From Elusimicrobia bacterium RIFCSPLOWO2_12_FULL_59_9 (GTDB taxonomy: Bacteria > Elusimicrobiota > Elusimicrobia > O2-12-FULL-59-9), in NCBI GenBank assembly GCA_001800185.1, contig MGUX01000133.1, positions 1 through 17,234 of the forward strand: a stretch of DNA of 17,234 nucleotides, given 5' to 3'. This document shows positions 1 to 7,419 of the stretch, one piece after another; within the stretch, counting starts at the first letter, position 1, and each line of letters opens with the position of its first letter. The notes under the pieces are model-generated. The model saw nothing but the letters and a program-made list of their open reading frames with translations, ran no database searches and was not told where the DNA came from. Position numbers and translations under genes: made by a program.

Positions 1-1334
1 TCCTTGGGGCCCATCTGGGCGTTTAAAAAAATCCCCGTTCCCGTAAAGCGCCGCCCCTGAATGCCGTGCGCCGCCCCCACGCGCTCCCGCACCGGCGCCG
101 AAGACTCCTCCGCGGGCCGGCCGTTTCCGGACCAGTCCTCAAAGGAGACCGGCGGCACCTCCACGTGGAGGTCGATGCGGTCCCACAGCGGGCCCGACAC
201 GCGGCTGCGGTATTTATGCACCTGCGTGGGCGTGCAGAGGCAATTCTTTTTGGGATGGCCCAGATAGCCGCAGGGGCAGGGATTCATCGCGGCCACCAGC
301 ATGAAATCGGCCGGAAAAACCTCGCTGTCTTTGGCGCGGGAGACGGTCACCGAGGCGGCCTCCAAAGGCTCCCGCAGCGCCTCCAAAGCATCGCGGTGAA
401 ACTCCGGCAGCTCATCTAAAAAGAGCACGCCCCGGTGGGCGAGGGAAACCTCGCCCGGCCTCGGGAGGCTGCCGCCGCCGACCAAAGCCGCGGTTGAAAC
501 CGTGTGGTGGGGCGAGCGGAAGGGGCGCAGAGTCAGGGCGCGGTCCATCCGGGACAAAAGGCCGCAGACGGAATGAATCTGGGCGACCTCCAGGGCTTCG
601 GAGGCCGAAAGCGGAGGAAGAACTCCCGGCAGCCTGCGGGCCAGCATGGATTTTCCCGTGCCCGGCGGGCCGATAAAAAGAAGGTTGTGGCCTCCGGCGG
701 CGGCGATCTCAAGGGCGCGCTTGGCCAGCGGCTGGCCCCGGACCTCGGAGAGGTCCTCCGCCTGAGCGGCCACAGGCTCAAGCTCCAAAGCCGGATCGGA
801 AGGAGCGGCGGGCTGCATGCCTGGTTTGCCTTCGAGGAAATCCGCCGCCTCGCGCAAAGACTGCGCGCCATAAACTTCGACCTCCGCCAGGCGCGCCTCG
901 CCCTGATTGCGGCGCGGCACCACCAAAGCCTTGAAGCCGGCTTTTTTGGCGGCCAACGCCATGGGCAAAACCCCGCGCACCGGCTGAAGCCGGCCATCGA
1001 GCGCGAGCTCGCCCAGGAAACAGAAGCTCTCATGCCGGCCGTCAGCCTTGAGCTGCCCCGAGGCGCACAGGATGCCCAGCGCCATGGCTAGGTCGTACTG
1101 CGTGCCGCTTTTCCTGAGCTCGGAGGGAGAAAGGTTGACGGTGATCTTCTTGAGCGGGAAATCAAAGCCGCTGTTGCGGATGGCGGCCAGCACGCGGTCC
1201 TTGGATTCGCGCACGGCGGTGTCGGGCAGGCCCACGGTGGTGAAGCTGGGCAGGCCGCCCGCCAAATCCACCTCCACGCCGATCGGCCGCCCCCCGACGC
1301 CGCAAACGGCCAGGCTGAAAATCTTGGAGAGCAT
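1..1334 (-). CDS. comM: ComM/YifB-family AAA+ ATPase (Mg-chelatase-like), 3' part cut off by window edge
   Basis: About 444 codons are visible; the C terminus lies beyond position 1. The protein begins MLSKIFSLAVCGVGGRPIGV, the characteristic N-terminal ChlI-like domain of ComM/YifB. A Walker A motif GPPGTGKS lies near residues 222-229 and a Walker B region VLFLDELPEF near 300-310. A Cys-rich segment (NPCPCGYLGHPKKNCLC) and the start of the C-terminal Mg-chelatase-like domain (DRIDLHVEVP) follow. ComM family members are hexameric helicases that promote branch migration during integration of transformed DNA; that role is family knowledge. The ATG overlaps the stop of the upstream histidine kinase gene as TGATG, so translation is probably coupled. 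This looks like a chromosomal housekeeping neighbour rather than BMC machinery. No internal frameshift or repeat insertion is seen. Confidence 0.93.
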   Translation of the reverse strand, partial: MLSKIFSLAVCGVGGRPIGVEVDLAGGLPSFTTVGLPDTAVRESKDRVLAAIRNSGFDFPLKKITVNLSPSELRKSGTQYDLAMALGILCASGQLKADGRHESFCFLGELALDGRLQPVRGVLPMALAAKKAGFKALVVPRRNQGEARLAEVEVYGAQSLREAADFLEGKPGMQPAAPSDPALELEPVAAQAEDLSEVRGQPLAKRALEIAAAGGHNLLFIGPPGTGKSMLARRLPGVLPPLSASEALEVAQIHSVCGLLSRMDRALTLRPFRSPHHTVSTAALVGGGSLPRPGEVSLAHRGVLFLDELPEFHRDALEALREPLEAASVTVSRAKDSEVFPADFMLVAAMNPCPCGYLGHPKKNCLCTPTQVHKYRSRVSGPLWDRIDLHVEVPPVSFEDWSGNGRPAEESSAPVRERVGAAHGIQGRRFTGTGIFLNAQMGPK

Positions 1335-2809
1335 CAGGCCGCCTCCGCCGGCGCGTAGGTCTTGGCGACGGGCAGGACGAAATAAAACTTGGAGCCCTCT
1401 CCCTTCGTGGATTCCACCCAGATATTGCCCCCGTGCTTTTCGACGACGGACTTGGTGATGGCCAGGCCCAGGCCCGTGCCCGGAACGTTCATGGCGGCAT
1501 GGCTGGGGGCCCGGTAAAACTTATGAAAAAGATTCTGCCTTTCCTCTTCCTTGATCCCGACGCCCGTGTCCTGCACGCAGACCAGCGCCAGGCCGCCCTT
1601 GTCCTGGACCGAAACCGTGACCCGGCCGCCCTCCGGCGTGAACTTGATGGCGTTGCTGATGAGGTTGTCGATCACCTGGCTGATCCATTGCTGGTCGGCC
1701 AAAACCACGGGCATGGAGGATGGAAACTCCCCCTCCAGCTTGATGTTCTTCTGACCGGCCCGCACCGACAGGCTCTCGACGCAGGCCTTGGCGAGCTCGA
1801 TCAAGGAGACCGGCTCCGTCTCCATGGCGACGCCGCCCTCCAGCTTGGCGATATCCAAAAGGTCGGAGATCAAGGCTTCCAGCCGGCCGACGGAGCCTGT
1901 CACCATTTTCAAAAATTGCTTCTGCTGGTCGTTGAGGTTTCCCGCCTCCTCCATCAATAGAATGGCGATAAATCCTTTGATCGTGGTCAGAGGGGTCTTG
2001 AGCTCGTGGCTGACGGTGGAAAGAAAATCGTCCTTGACCCGGTTCAAGCGCTTGAGCTCCTCGGCCGTGTGAGCCAGCCTCTTATAGAGCATCGCCCCCT
2101 CGACGATGACGGAGGCCTCTTCGGCCACCAGATGCACCAAGTGGATTTGATCCTGGGTGAAAAAATTCTTCTTGAGGCTGCCGACGCGCAAGACGCCGAT
2201 GGTCTTGGTCTCCTGGCGAAGAGGCTCCAAAACCAGGGACTGGACCCGGCAGAGATTGTTGCGCTCGGGATCGGCGGGCGCAAACTCGCCCATCGACTCC
2301 GGCGAGCCTTCCAAAAATACCCGCACGGTGGAGTTCTGCTTGTCGCTCAGGTCGATCTGCTGCCGGTCCACCTCGTCGTAAGCCAGGCCCATGGCGCCCG
2401 GCTGAGCCTCCAAAACTTTTTTTTCGGCGTCGAGCATGTAAAAGACGCAGATTTCCGCCCTTAGGGCCTTGGTTAATATGGAGACGATGGCGCTCAGGGA
2501 GGACTCGGACTGGCCGATCTGGGTGCTGACCGAGGAGGCGACCTCATAAAGCGTCTTCATCTCCCGGGCCCGTTCGATGAGCTTGGCGTTGGTGCTGGTC
2601 AACTCCTGGATGGTGGTCTCGATCTCTTCCTGAAGCTGCTTTTCCGTCTTTTTCATCTGCCAGCGGATCTGCGCCGCCTCGGCCAATTCCTTTTCTTTGG
2701 CCGCCACGCTTCTTTTAAGCGGCAGAACCCATTGAAACCGGAAGTACCAGTAAAGCCCCACGCCGGTGACCAGCGTCGTGACGGCAACGGCGGCAATTTC
2801 CTTGAGCAT
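1334..2809 (-). CDS. Membrane-anchored GAF-domain sensor histidine kinase
   Basis: Predicted 491 aa from the ATG at 2809. An open frame extends 33 codons further upstream into the previous gene, but the ATG immediately before the hydrophobic stretch (residues about 5-23) is the more sensible start. Order of domains: one N-terminal membrane segment, a charged coiled coil (about 35-90), a GAF-like domain (about 90-240), a HisKA domain with the phospho-acceptor His268 in SHELKTPLTTIKGF, and a HATPase domain. In the HATPase domain the N box is NLISNAIKFTPEGG near 382-395, G1 is DTGVGI near 414-419 and G2 is GTGLGLAI near 444-451. The protein should autophosphorylate and pass phosphate to a response regulator. 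None is encoded next to it, so it is an orphan here, and its signal is unknown. It sits 32 nt after the DnaA-like gene and overlaps comM. Confidence 0.9.
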   Translation of the reverse strand: MLKEIAAVAVTTLVTGVGLYWYFRFQWVLPLKRSVAAKEKELAEAAQIRWQMKKTEKQLQEEIETTIQELTSTNAKLIERAREMKTLYEVASSVSTQIGQSESSLSAIVSILTKALRAEICVFYMLDAEKKVLEAQPGAMGLAYDEVDRQQIDLSDKQNSTVRVFLEGSPESMGEFAPADPERNNLCRVQSLVLEPLRQETKTIGVLRVGSLKKNFFTQDQIHLVHLVAEEASVIVEGAMLYKRLAHTAEELKRLNRVKDDFLSTVSHELKTPLTTIKGFIAILLMEEAGNLNDQQKQFLKMVTGSVGRLEALISDLLDIAKLEGGVAMETEPVSLIELAKACVESLSVRAGQKNIKLEGEFPSSMPVVLADQQWISQVIDNLISNAIKFTPEGGRVTVSVQDKGGLALVCVQDTGVGIKEEERQNLFHKFYRAPSHAAMNVPGTGLGLAITKSVVEKHGGNIWVESTKGEGSKFYFVLPVAKTYAPAEAA

Positions 2810-2841
2810 ATTCAAATTGATTTGGTTATGGTTGCCAGGCC

Positions 2842-4647
2842 TTAAATCAAATCCAGGATCAGCCGTGAATAAAAGGCCTGCTGCTTCAATTGCGCGAACG
2901 GCAGCCAAGCGAAAGGAACGCGGTGTCCGGACACCGCGCGTCCGACCAGATGGGCGATATCCTTTTCACGCGCCTGCAGCTTGGAGCCGGACTCGGGGCC
3001 CAGAACCCACACCGCCTGCGCCCGCGCCTCCAAAACTTTTTTGGACACCAGAAAGGGAGCTCCCTGCCACTGTTCGGAATCGTAGGGCTCGAAAGCCGCC
3101 TCTTTCCAGCCGGCCGCCAAGCCTAGGGCGTCGATCTCCGAGCCCAAGCGCTGCAGGCTGTAGCGCGCCTCGGCCTCCTTGCCTTTGGGATAGAAAACCG
3201 CCAAGCGCCACTGAACCGGAGTCTGCTCTTTGCGGGTGGCGCGCCCGGCCGCGTGAAAAGAGCGGTAGCTCTCCGCGGATTGAAGCTCCTCGGCCGTCAA
3301 GGCCGCGTCGCCGCCCTCCTCGGGCAGCTTCAGGCGATCCACCCATTCCTTCAGTTTAGATTCAGGAAACAAGGCCTTGACTCGCTTCAAACGGCGCAGC
3401 ATGGAGGCCGACTCGAAGAAGTCGCCCGAATATTGCTCGATGAAGGCGTCCCAATCGGCGTCCTCAAATTCCAGTTCCCAACGGTTGGACAACTGCTCCA
3501 GGACGTCCCGCTGAAGCTGTCCTCCGGGCGTCTTCAAATCCGTGGACCAACCCTGGCTGAAGGAAAAACCCAGGCTGCTTTCCAGCGCCGCCAAAGCTTT
3601 GGGTGGATAGCGGCAGCTCAAAACCACTTGCTTGGATTCGTTTAAAAAATAATCGAAGATGCCGGCCAATTGACTGCGGTTGTCCTCCCTCACCGCGATC
3701 AAATGGACGTCGTCGACCAGCAGCACCTCGGCCTTCTTGGCCTTCGCCAGGCTCAATTGGCTGACCTCGATGCCGGCGACGAACAACACCTGCTCCTTGC
3801 TGAGTCTTTGGCTGAACTCCATCGCCATCGCGGTCAAAAGATGCGTCTTTCCTAGAAACGGCTCCCCATAAATCAGAAGAGGGTTGTACATGCTTCCCGG
3901 ATTTTCCAGGGCGCTCATAATCGCGGCGTGGGCGAAGCGGTTTTGGGAGCCAACGACGAAATTCTCAAACGTCAGGTCGGGATCCAAGAGCGGCCGGAGC
4001 GGCGTCTCGACAGGCGCCCCCGGCGCTTCCATCGTCCCGGAGCTCTGCGACGGGGCCGGCGCTTCAGGTGCCGCGAGCCCTGCGACCGGCCGGAGCGGCG
4101 CCTCGACAGGCGCCCCCGGCGCCGCGAGCTCTGCGACCGGCCGGGCGGGCGGCGCCGGATGCTCCTCGATAGGAGCGGCGCCCGGAGTGACGGCCGCAGG
4201 CACAGCCGGCGGTGCCGCCTGAGGGATCGGCGCTGATTTCTCCGGCGCTTGGGGCGCAGGCATTTTGGCCTCAATGTCCGCCGCGCCGGCGGCGGCCGCC
4301 TCAACCGCTTTTTCGGGAGTTTGCGGCGGCGGGATTCGCGTCTGGATTTCCTCCACCGGAGCGACGGCCTTCTCAACGACCGCGCCGGCGCCGCTGTTTT
4401 GCCCGGCACCCGCCGGAGCCAGCGATTCCACCAACTCGCGGATTTTGGCCAAAGACGCCTCGTTCATATTCCTTAGATAAATCAAGTGCGAATATGACGC
4501 CTCCTCCGCTTGGCGCGGCCGCCCGCATATCGCGCTCGCTTTGCGGATTATTTTTTGGATATCCGCCGGCGCGCACTTCACGAGCAGGCTGAACCGCTTA
4601 GGATCGCGCGGCGTCCCTGCGGAGCGAATTTCCCATTTTTCAATCAT
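2842..4647 (-). CDS. DnaA-like AAA+ ATPase with long Ala/Pro linker, lacking the DnaA DNA-binding domain
   Basis: 601 aa. Residues 1-80 form a small unrecognised domain and residues about 80-220 an Ala/Pro/Glu-rich linker. Residues about 224-430 closely resemble DnaA domain III: LTFENFVVGSQNRFAHAA, then YNPLLIYGEPFLGKTHLL with Walker A GEPFLGKT at 261-268, and Walker B VLLVDDVH at about 308-315. The remaining 130 residues, ending in SRLILDLI, look like an alpha/beta domain. The DnaA domain IV helix-turn-helix and signature sequence are absent, so this is not the replication initiator. DnaA-like ATPases without domain IV include Hda and DnaC-type adaptors, so a regulatory or loading ATPase is possible; the actual role is unknown. 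The linker holds a 96-nt (32-aa) in-frame duplication of the dispersed repeat. It starts 18 nt after the stop of the low-complexity protein gene. Confidence 0.75.
   Translation of the reverse strand: MIEKWEIRSAGTPRDPKRFSLLVKCAPADIQKIIRKASAICGRPRQAEEASYSHLIYLRNMNEASLAKIRELVESLAPAGAGQNSGAGAVVEKAVAPVEEIQTRIPPPQTPEKAVEAAAAGAADIEAKMPAPQAPEKSAPIPQAAPPAVPAAVTPGAAPIEEHPAPPARPVAELAAPGAPVEAPLRPVAGLAAPEAPAPSQSSGTMEAPGAPVETPLRPLLDPDLTFENFVVGSQNRFAHAAIMSALENPGSMYNPLLIYGEPFLGKTHLLTAMAMEFSQRLSKEQVLFVAGIEVSQLSLAKAKKAEVLLVDDVHLIAVREDNRSQLAGIFDYFLNESKQVVLSCRYPPKALAALESSLGFSFSQGWSTDLKTPGGQLQRDVLEQLSNRWELEFEDADWDAFIEQYSGDFFESASMLRRLKRVKALFPESKLKEWVDRLKLPEEGGDAALTAEELQSAESYRSFHAAGRATRKEQTPVQWRLAVFYPKGKEAEARYSLQRLGSEIDALGLAAGWKEAAFEPYDSEQWQGAPFLVSKKVLEARAQAVWVLGPESGSKLQAREKDIAHLVGRAVSGHRVPFAWLPFAQLKQQAFYSRLILDLI
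3991..4144. repeat. In-frame duplicated dispersed repeat in linker of DnaA-like gene
   Basis: The block starting at 3991 is repeated from 4087, a 96-nt (32-codon) period; the first 34 nt of the copies differ at a single position. Each unit includes the dispersed core CGCAG-GCTC followed by an Ala/Pro-coding stretch. The translated linker shows APVEAPLRP and APVETPLRP 32 residues apart. Confidence 0.9.
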
Positions 4648-4665
4648 CGCTTAAACCTAAAAAGA

Positions 4666-7080
4666 TCACGGCCATTTCAAGTAGAGATCGACCAATAAAT
4701 CCACCAGTATCGCCTTTCTTTGCGCCTCTTCCGGGACCACGCAGCGCACAATGATCGGGTCCCCGGCAAACGCGCCCTCCACGGCCGCGACATCCTCCAT
4801 CTCCGGCATAAAAATGACGACGACTTGGGCCCCGGCGCCCTTGGCCTGCTCCGCGATGGACGCCGGCGTCAAATCCTCCGTCCAGGGCGCCGCCGCCTTC
4901 GTGTTGACAAAGATGGGCGGCTTGGTCTTTTCCCGGCCGGCCTCCGTAAATTCCTTCACAAATTGCTTAAACTGCGCCCGCAGGGAGGAGTCGAAGTAGC
5001 CGACGAAATTGCGCACCCGTTCCGGAGGGGCTTGAGACAAATCCTGCGACAACTCATCGATGAGGTTGGCCGTCGCCGCGGTCCCCAACATCGTCGCTTC
5101 CATGGCCTTGACGGCCTCTGCCGCTTTGTCGTCCAAAACCGGAGAGACCTCTTGCGCCCCTTCCAAGGCGCCGGGCTTAAAAATCTGGGTTTCATCTCCG
5201 CCCGCCGCAAAAGCCGCGGGAGCGCCGGAGGCCTCCGGAGCCTCGGCGGGGACGGAGTGAACCGTCTCCTCCCAAGGATTGAATCCGGGAATCAAAGATT
5301 CGGTTCCGGATTCGGAGGGGGGCGCGGCCGCGGCCCCGGGCGGGGCCGGGGCCTCTTCGGAAGATAAAGAAACTTCCCAACTGGGCGTCCCGGAAGGCGC
5401 AGGCTCCGCCGGTTCGGCAGGGAGATCCACGGACAGCCCGCCCCCCGCGGGCCGCTCGAATGGCGAAGCCTCGCCGGGGCTTTCAGCGCCGGAAACAAAA
5501 CTGCCCAGCAACCCTTCGCCTTCGGCAGCCAGCACGCTGGGAGCCTCGGCGGGCACCTCCGGTGCTTCAGGTACCGTGAGCCCTGCGAACGGTGCGGGCT
5601 CCCCGGCTGGTATCCGAAGCTCTGCGGAGGATGCCGGCGCGACAAAAGAAATTTCTGGCTCAATTTGTGTCGCCGGAATTTTAGGTTCAACCGCCTCGGA
5701 CCCCGGCAAAGTCATTTCGGGCTCCGGGCCGGGAGTTTCCACCGAAGGTTCCGCAGCGGCCTCCGCCCCGGATTCCGAAGGCTCAAATATGACCCCCGGC
5801 TCAAAAACGGGAAAAGGTTCTTTCTTGCGCGCCCGGGGCGGCTCAGCGCCACCGGCGCCACCAGTGCCGAGAGCTCTGCGATCGGCCGGCACGCTGGGAG
5901 CCTCGGCGGGCGCCTCCGACGTGGCCGCTGGAGTCGGCGCTTCTAAAATCTCCGGAACGGCCGTTGAAGCCGCTTCTTGGACAGGAACAGCCTCTTCACC
6001 GGGATCGAAAACCGGAAAAGGCTCGCGAATAGGGGCTTCGCCCTCCAGCACGCTGGGAGTCTCTGACTCCCCGGCTGGTATCCGAAGCTCCGCGGAGGAT
6101 GCCGGCTCAGCGCCACCGGCGCCACCAGTGCCGAGAGCTCTGCGATCGGCCGGCACGCTGGGAGTCTCGGCGGGCGCCTCCGGCGCTTCAGACGCTGCGG
6201 GCTCCGCGGAGGGAAGCGCCGGCGGCTCTATGCTCGGAACGGTCGAAGAAGCGGCCCCCTCTTGCGCGAACGACTCCATCGACGGCAACTCCGATTCTAA
6301 AGGAATTTCATGCGTTTCTACCGGTTCCTCTTCAAAGCCGGCTTCCAAGTCGGCCTCGGTAAAGCCTCGAGACCCCATGGTGCCGGGGGCCCATCGCCGA
6401 GGGGCGCGGCCCTCCTTATCTTTTGATGAAGGGGGCTTAAGCGGAAGCGGCGGCGGCAACACGCTGGGAGCCTCGGAGGGTGCCTCCGGCGCTTCAGGTG
6501 CCGTGAGCTCCCCACGCCCCTCGTCACGCGCCTCTGGCGCTTCCATCGTCCCTGAGTTCAGCGAAGGGGCTGCCCCTGGGGCCGCGGAGGATGCCGTGCT
6601 CCCTGCGAACGGCGCCGGCTCCGGAAGCGGCGGCCCCGCCTCGCCTAAACCGGCCATCGGGTCCAGAGTGCTTTCTAAATCCAACACATATGCGGGTTGA
6701 GCCTTGGGTTCGAAACCTCGAAGCCCAGACTCCGGCTCCTCAAATGAATCCGGCGCCAGCACGCTGGGGGTCTCGGTGGGCGTCTCCGGCGCCCCAGGTA
6801 CCGGCACGCTGGGGGTCTCGGTGGGCTCATCCACATCCAATTCTTCGGTTTCAGATTCCGAAATCTGAGTCTCAGCGGTCAATTCGGTGATGGCTTTATC
6901 CAATTCCAGATCCGAATCGTCGATTCCAAACGCGGGCTCGGAGGAAGCCCGAGGCTGAGCGCCGCCGGAGCCGGATTGCGCGGCTTGGCCGCCTGAATCC
7001 GGAAGCTCGGACCAACTGGAAAGAATGGCTTCCAAATCCTCGATGATATCCTGAAGCTTTTCGTTTTCCTGCTCTTCCAT
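4666..7080 (-). CDS. Giant Ala/Pro/Glu-rich low-complexity protein with conserved-looking C-terminal domain
   Basis: 804 aa, function not recognised. The N terminus (MEEQENEKLQDIIEDLEAIL) is an acidic, probably helical segment. Residues about 60-640 are low complexity, rich in Ala, Pro, Glu and Ser, and built from recurring pieces: E(A/T)PSV(L/P) seven times, PADRRALGTGGAGGAEP twice, SSAELRIPAGE twice, EPFPVF(D/E)PG twice. Residues about 650-804 look folded, with a helical segment (ATANLIDELSQDLSQAPPER) and then alpha/beta-like sequence (AQVVVIFMPEMEDVAAVEGA) ending LVDLYLKWP. There is no signal peptide or membrane segment. Wobble use fits a coding minus strand, and both ends look protein-like, so I read it as a real gene whose middle has been expanded by repeat insertion. 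It lies 21 nt after the 101-aa BMC-associated gene and just before the DnaA-like gene; the three could act together, but that is inference. Confidence 0.7.
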   Translation of the reverse strand: MEEQENEKLQDIIEDLEAILSSWSELPDSGGQAAQSGSGGAQPRASSEPAFGIDDSDLELDKAITELTAETQISESETEELDVDEPTETPSVPVPGAPETPTETPSVLAPDSFEEPESGLRGFEPKAQPAYVLDLESTLDPMAGLGEAGPPLPEPAPFAGSTASSAAPGAAPSLNSGTMEAPEARDEGRGELTAPEAPEAPSEAPSVLPPPLPLKPPSSKDKEGRAPRRWAPGTMGSRGFTEADLEAGFEEEPVETHEIPLESELPSMESFAQEGAASSTVPSIEPPALPSAEPAASEAPEAPAETPSVPADRRALGTGGAGGAEPASSAELRIPAGESETPSVLEGEAPIREPFPVFDPGEEAVPVQEAASTAVPEILEAPTPAATSEAPAEAPSVPADRRALGTGGAGGAEPPRARKKEPFPVFEPGVIFEPSESGAEAAAEPSVETPGPEPEMTLPGSEAVEPKIPATQIEPEISFVAPASSAELRIPAGEPAPFAGLTVPEAPEVPAEAPSVLAAEGEGLLGSFVSGAESPGEASPFERPAGGGLSVDLPAEPAEPAPSGTPSWEVSLSSEEAPAPPGAAAAPPSESGTESLIPGFNPWEETVHSVPAEAPEASGAPAAFAAGGDETQIFKPGALEGAQEVSPVLDDKAAEAVKAMEATMLGTAATANLIDELSQDLSQAPPERVRNFVGYFDSSLRAQFKQFVKEFTEAGREKTKPPIFVNTKAAAPWTEDLTPASIAEQAKGAGAQVVVIFMPEMEDVAAVEGAFAGDPIIVRCVVPEEAQRKAILVDLLVDLYLKWP
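5531..5640. repeat. Dispersed modular repeat cluster in the 804-aa gene (a)
   Basis: Contains a CACGCTGGG module (5533-5541), a GGTGCTTCAGGTACCG module, GAGCCCTGCGAACGG, and the GGCTCCCCGGCTGGTATCC module starting at 5597. The last recurs at 6065 in the same gene and, inverted, at 7319-7344 in the 101-aa gene. Confidence 0.85.
5840..5918. repeat. 79-bp dispersed repeat copy 1
   Basis: Positions 5840-5918 are repeated at 6104-6182, 264 nt (88 codons) away in the same frame, with one mismatch (C/T) that changes Ala to Thr. It includes GCGCCACCGGCGCC and CCGAGAGCTCTGCGATCGG, both partly palindromic. Confidence 0.95.
6049..6205. repeat. Dispersed modular repeat cluster with 79-bp repeat copy 2
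   Basis: Holds two CACGCTGGG modules (6049-6057, 6154-6162), the second CCCCGGCTGGTATCCGAAGC module (from 6069), and the second copy of the 79-bp repeat at 6104-6182. The order of modules differs from the 5531-5640 cluster, so units have been shuffled. Confidence 0.9.
6460..6623. repeat. Dispersed modular repeat cluster in the 804-aa gene (b)
   Basis: Contains CACGCTGGG (6460-6468), GGCGCTTCAGGTGCCGTGAG, GGCGCTTCCATCGTCCCTGA followed by GTTCAGCGAAGGGG, and GTGCTCCCTGCGAACGGCGC. The second of these matches the deoC linker copy at 8785-8817 and the DnaA-like gene copy at 4023-4038. Confidence 0.85.
6760..6825. repeat. Two CACGCTGGG modules near the start of the 804-aa gene
   Basis: Modules at 6760-6768 and 6805-6813 are 45 nt apart and in the same frame, each followed by GGTCTCGGTGGGC. 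They encode the two most N-terminal TETPSV segments. Confidence 0.85.
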
Positions 7081-7101
7081 AGCGAAAATTCCGCGCCTTG
7101 C

Positions 7102-7407
7102 CTAAACCTCAACCACCCGGATTCTCTTGAAGGCGATCCAGTCCAGCGCCAAGGGACTGAGAATGGCGCCCGAAGGAACCCGCAGCTCCTTTTTGCCCCA
7201 ATCCACGGCCTTTTTGAGCTCGTATTCGCTCAAAAACACCCGGCCGCCGCGCCGCGGGGCATTCTCCGCAGCTCCGGGGACAGTGCCCTGAGTCCCAGAA
7301 GCCCCAGCGGGGCGCGGGGAGCTTCGGACACCAGCCGGGGAGCCGGACGCGCCGCTCCTCCCCAGAGCCTCCATGATGGCGTCCACTAAATCATCTTGGG
7401 TGAACAT
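7102..7407 (-). CDS. Small BMC-associated protein with encapsulation-peptide-like N terminus
   Basis: 101 aa. Residues 2-17 (FTQDDLVDAIMEALGR) form a short amphipathic helix of the kind that targets cargo to BMC shells. Residues about 18-54 are a Gly/Ala/Pro/Ser linker that contains dispersed-repeat DNA. The C-terminal 45 residues form a compact domain with VFLSEYELKKAVDWGKKELR followed by VPSGAILSPLALDWIA. That pattern (P.GA..(T/S)PLA.D) resembles short segments seen in some BMC-associated enzymes such as EutT or EutQ N-terminal regions, but I cannot assign a function. It starts 12 nt after the BMC-H stop with AAAGG just upstream of the ATG. Helix plus linker plus domain suggests luminal cargo or a scaffold protein. 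Confidence 0.75.
   Translation of the reverse strand: MFTQDDLVDAIMEALGRSGASGSPAGVRSSPRPAGASGTQGTVPGAAENAPRRGGRVFLSEYELKKAVDWGKKELRVPSGAILSPLALDWIAFKRIRVVEV
7319..7344. repeat. Inverted copy of the dispersed module in the 101-aa gene
   Basis: These 26 nt are the reverse complement of 5597-5622 with a single mismatch. The module is therefore read on opposite strands in two adjacent genes, giving GSPAGVRSS here and ELRIPAGE in the 804-aa protein. It lies just after the encapsulation-like helix. Confidence 0.9.
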
Positions 7408-7419
7408 TGCCTTTCAAAT

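Noticed and set aside
504..1091. Plus-strand 195-codon open frame opposite comM
   Set aside because: The minus strand encodes an intact ComM with Walker motifs; the plus-strand translation shows no recognisable family.
5279..6700. Long plus-strand open frame (473 codons) opposite the 804-aa gene
   Set aside because: Its translation is Gly/Ala/Ser low complexity without any folded-looking domain. It exists because the GC-rich repeats lack stop codons in several frames. The minus-strand reading has plausible N- and C-terminal domains and fits the operon.
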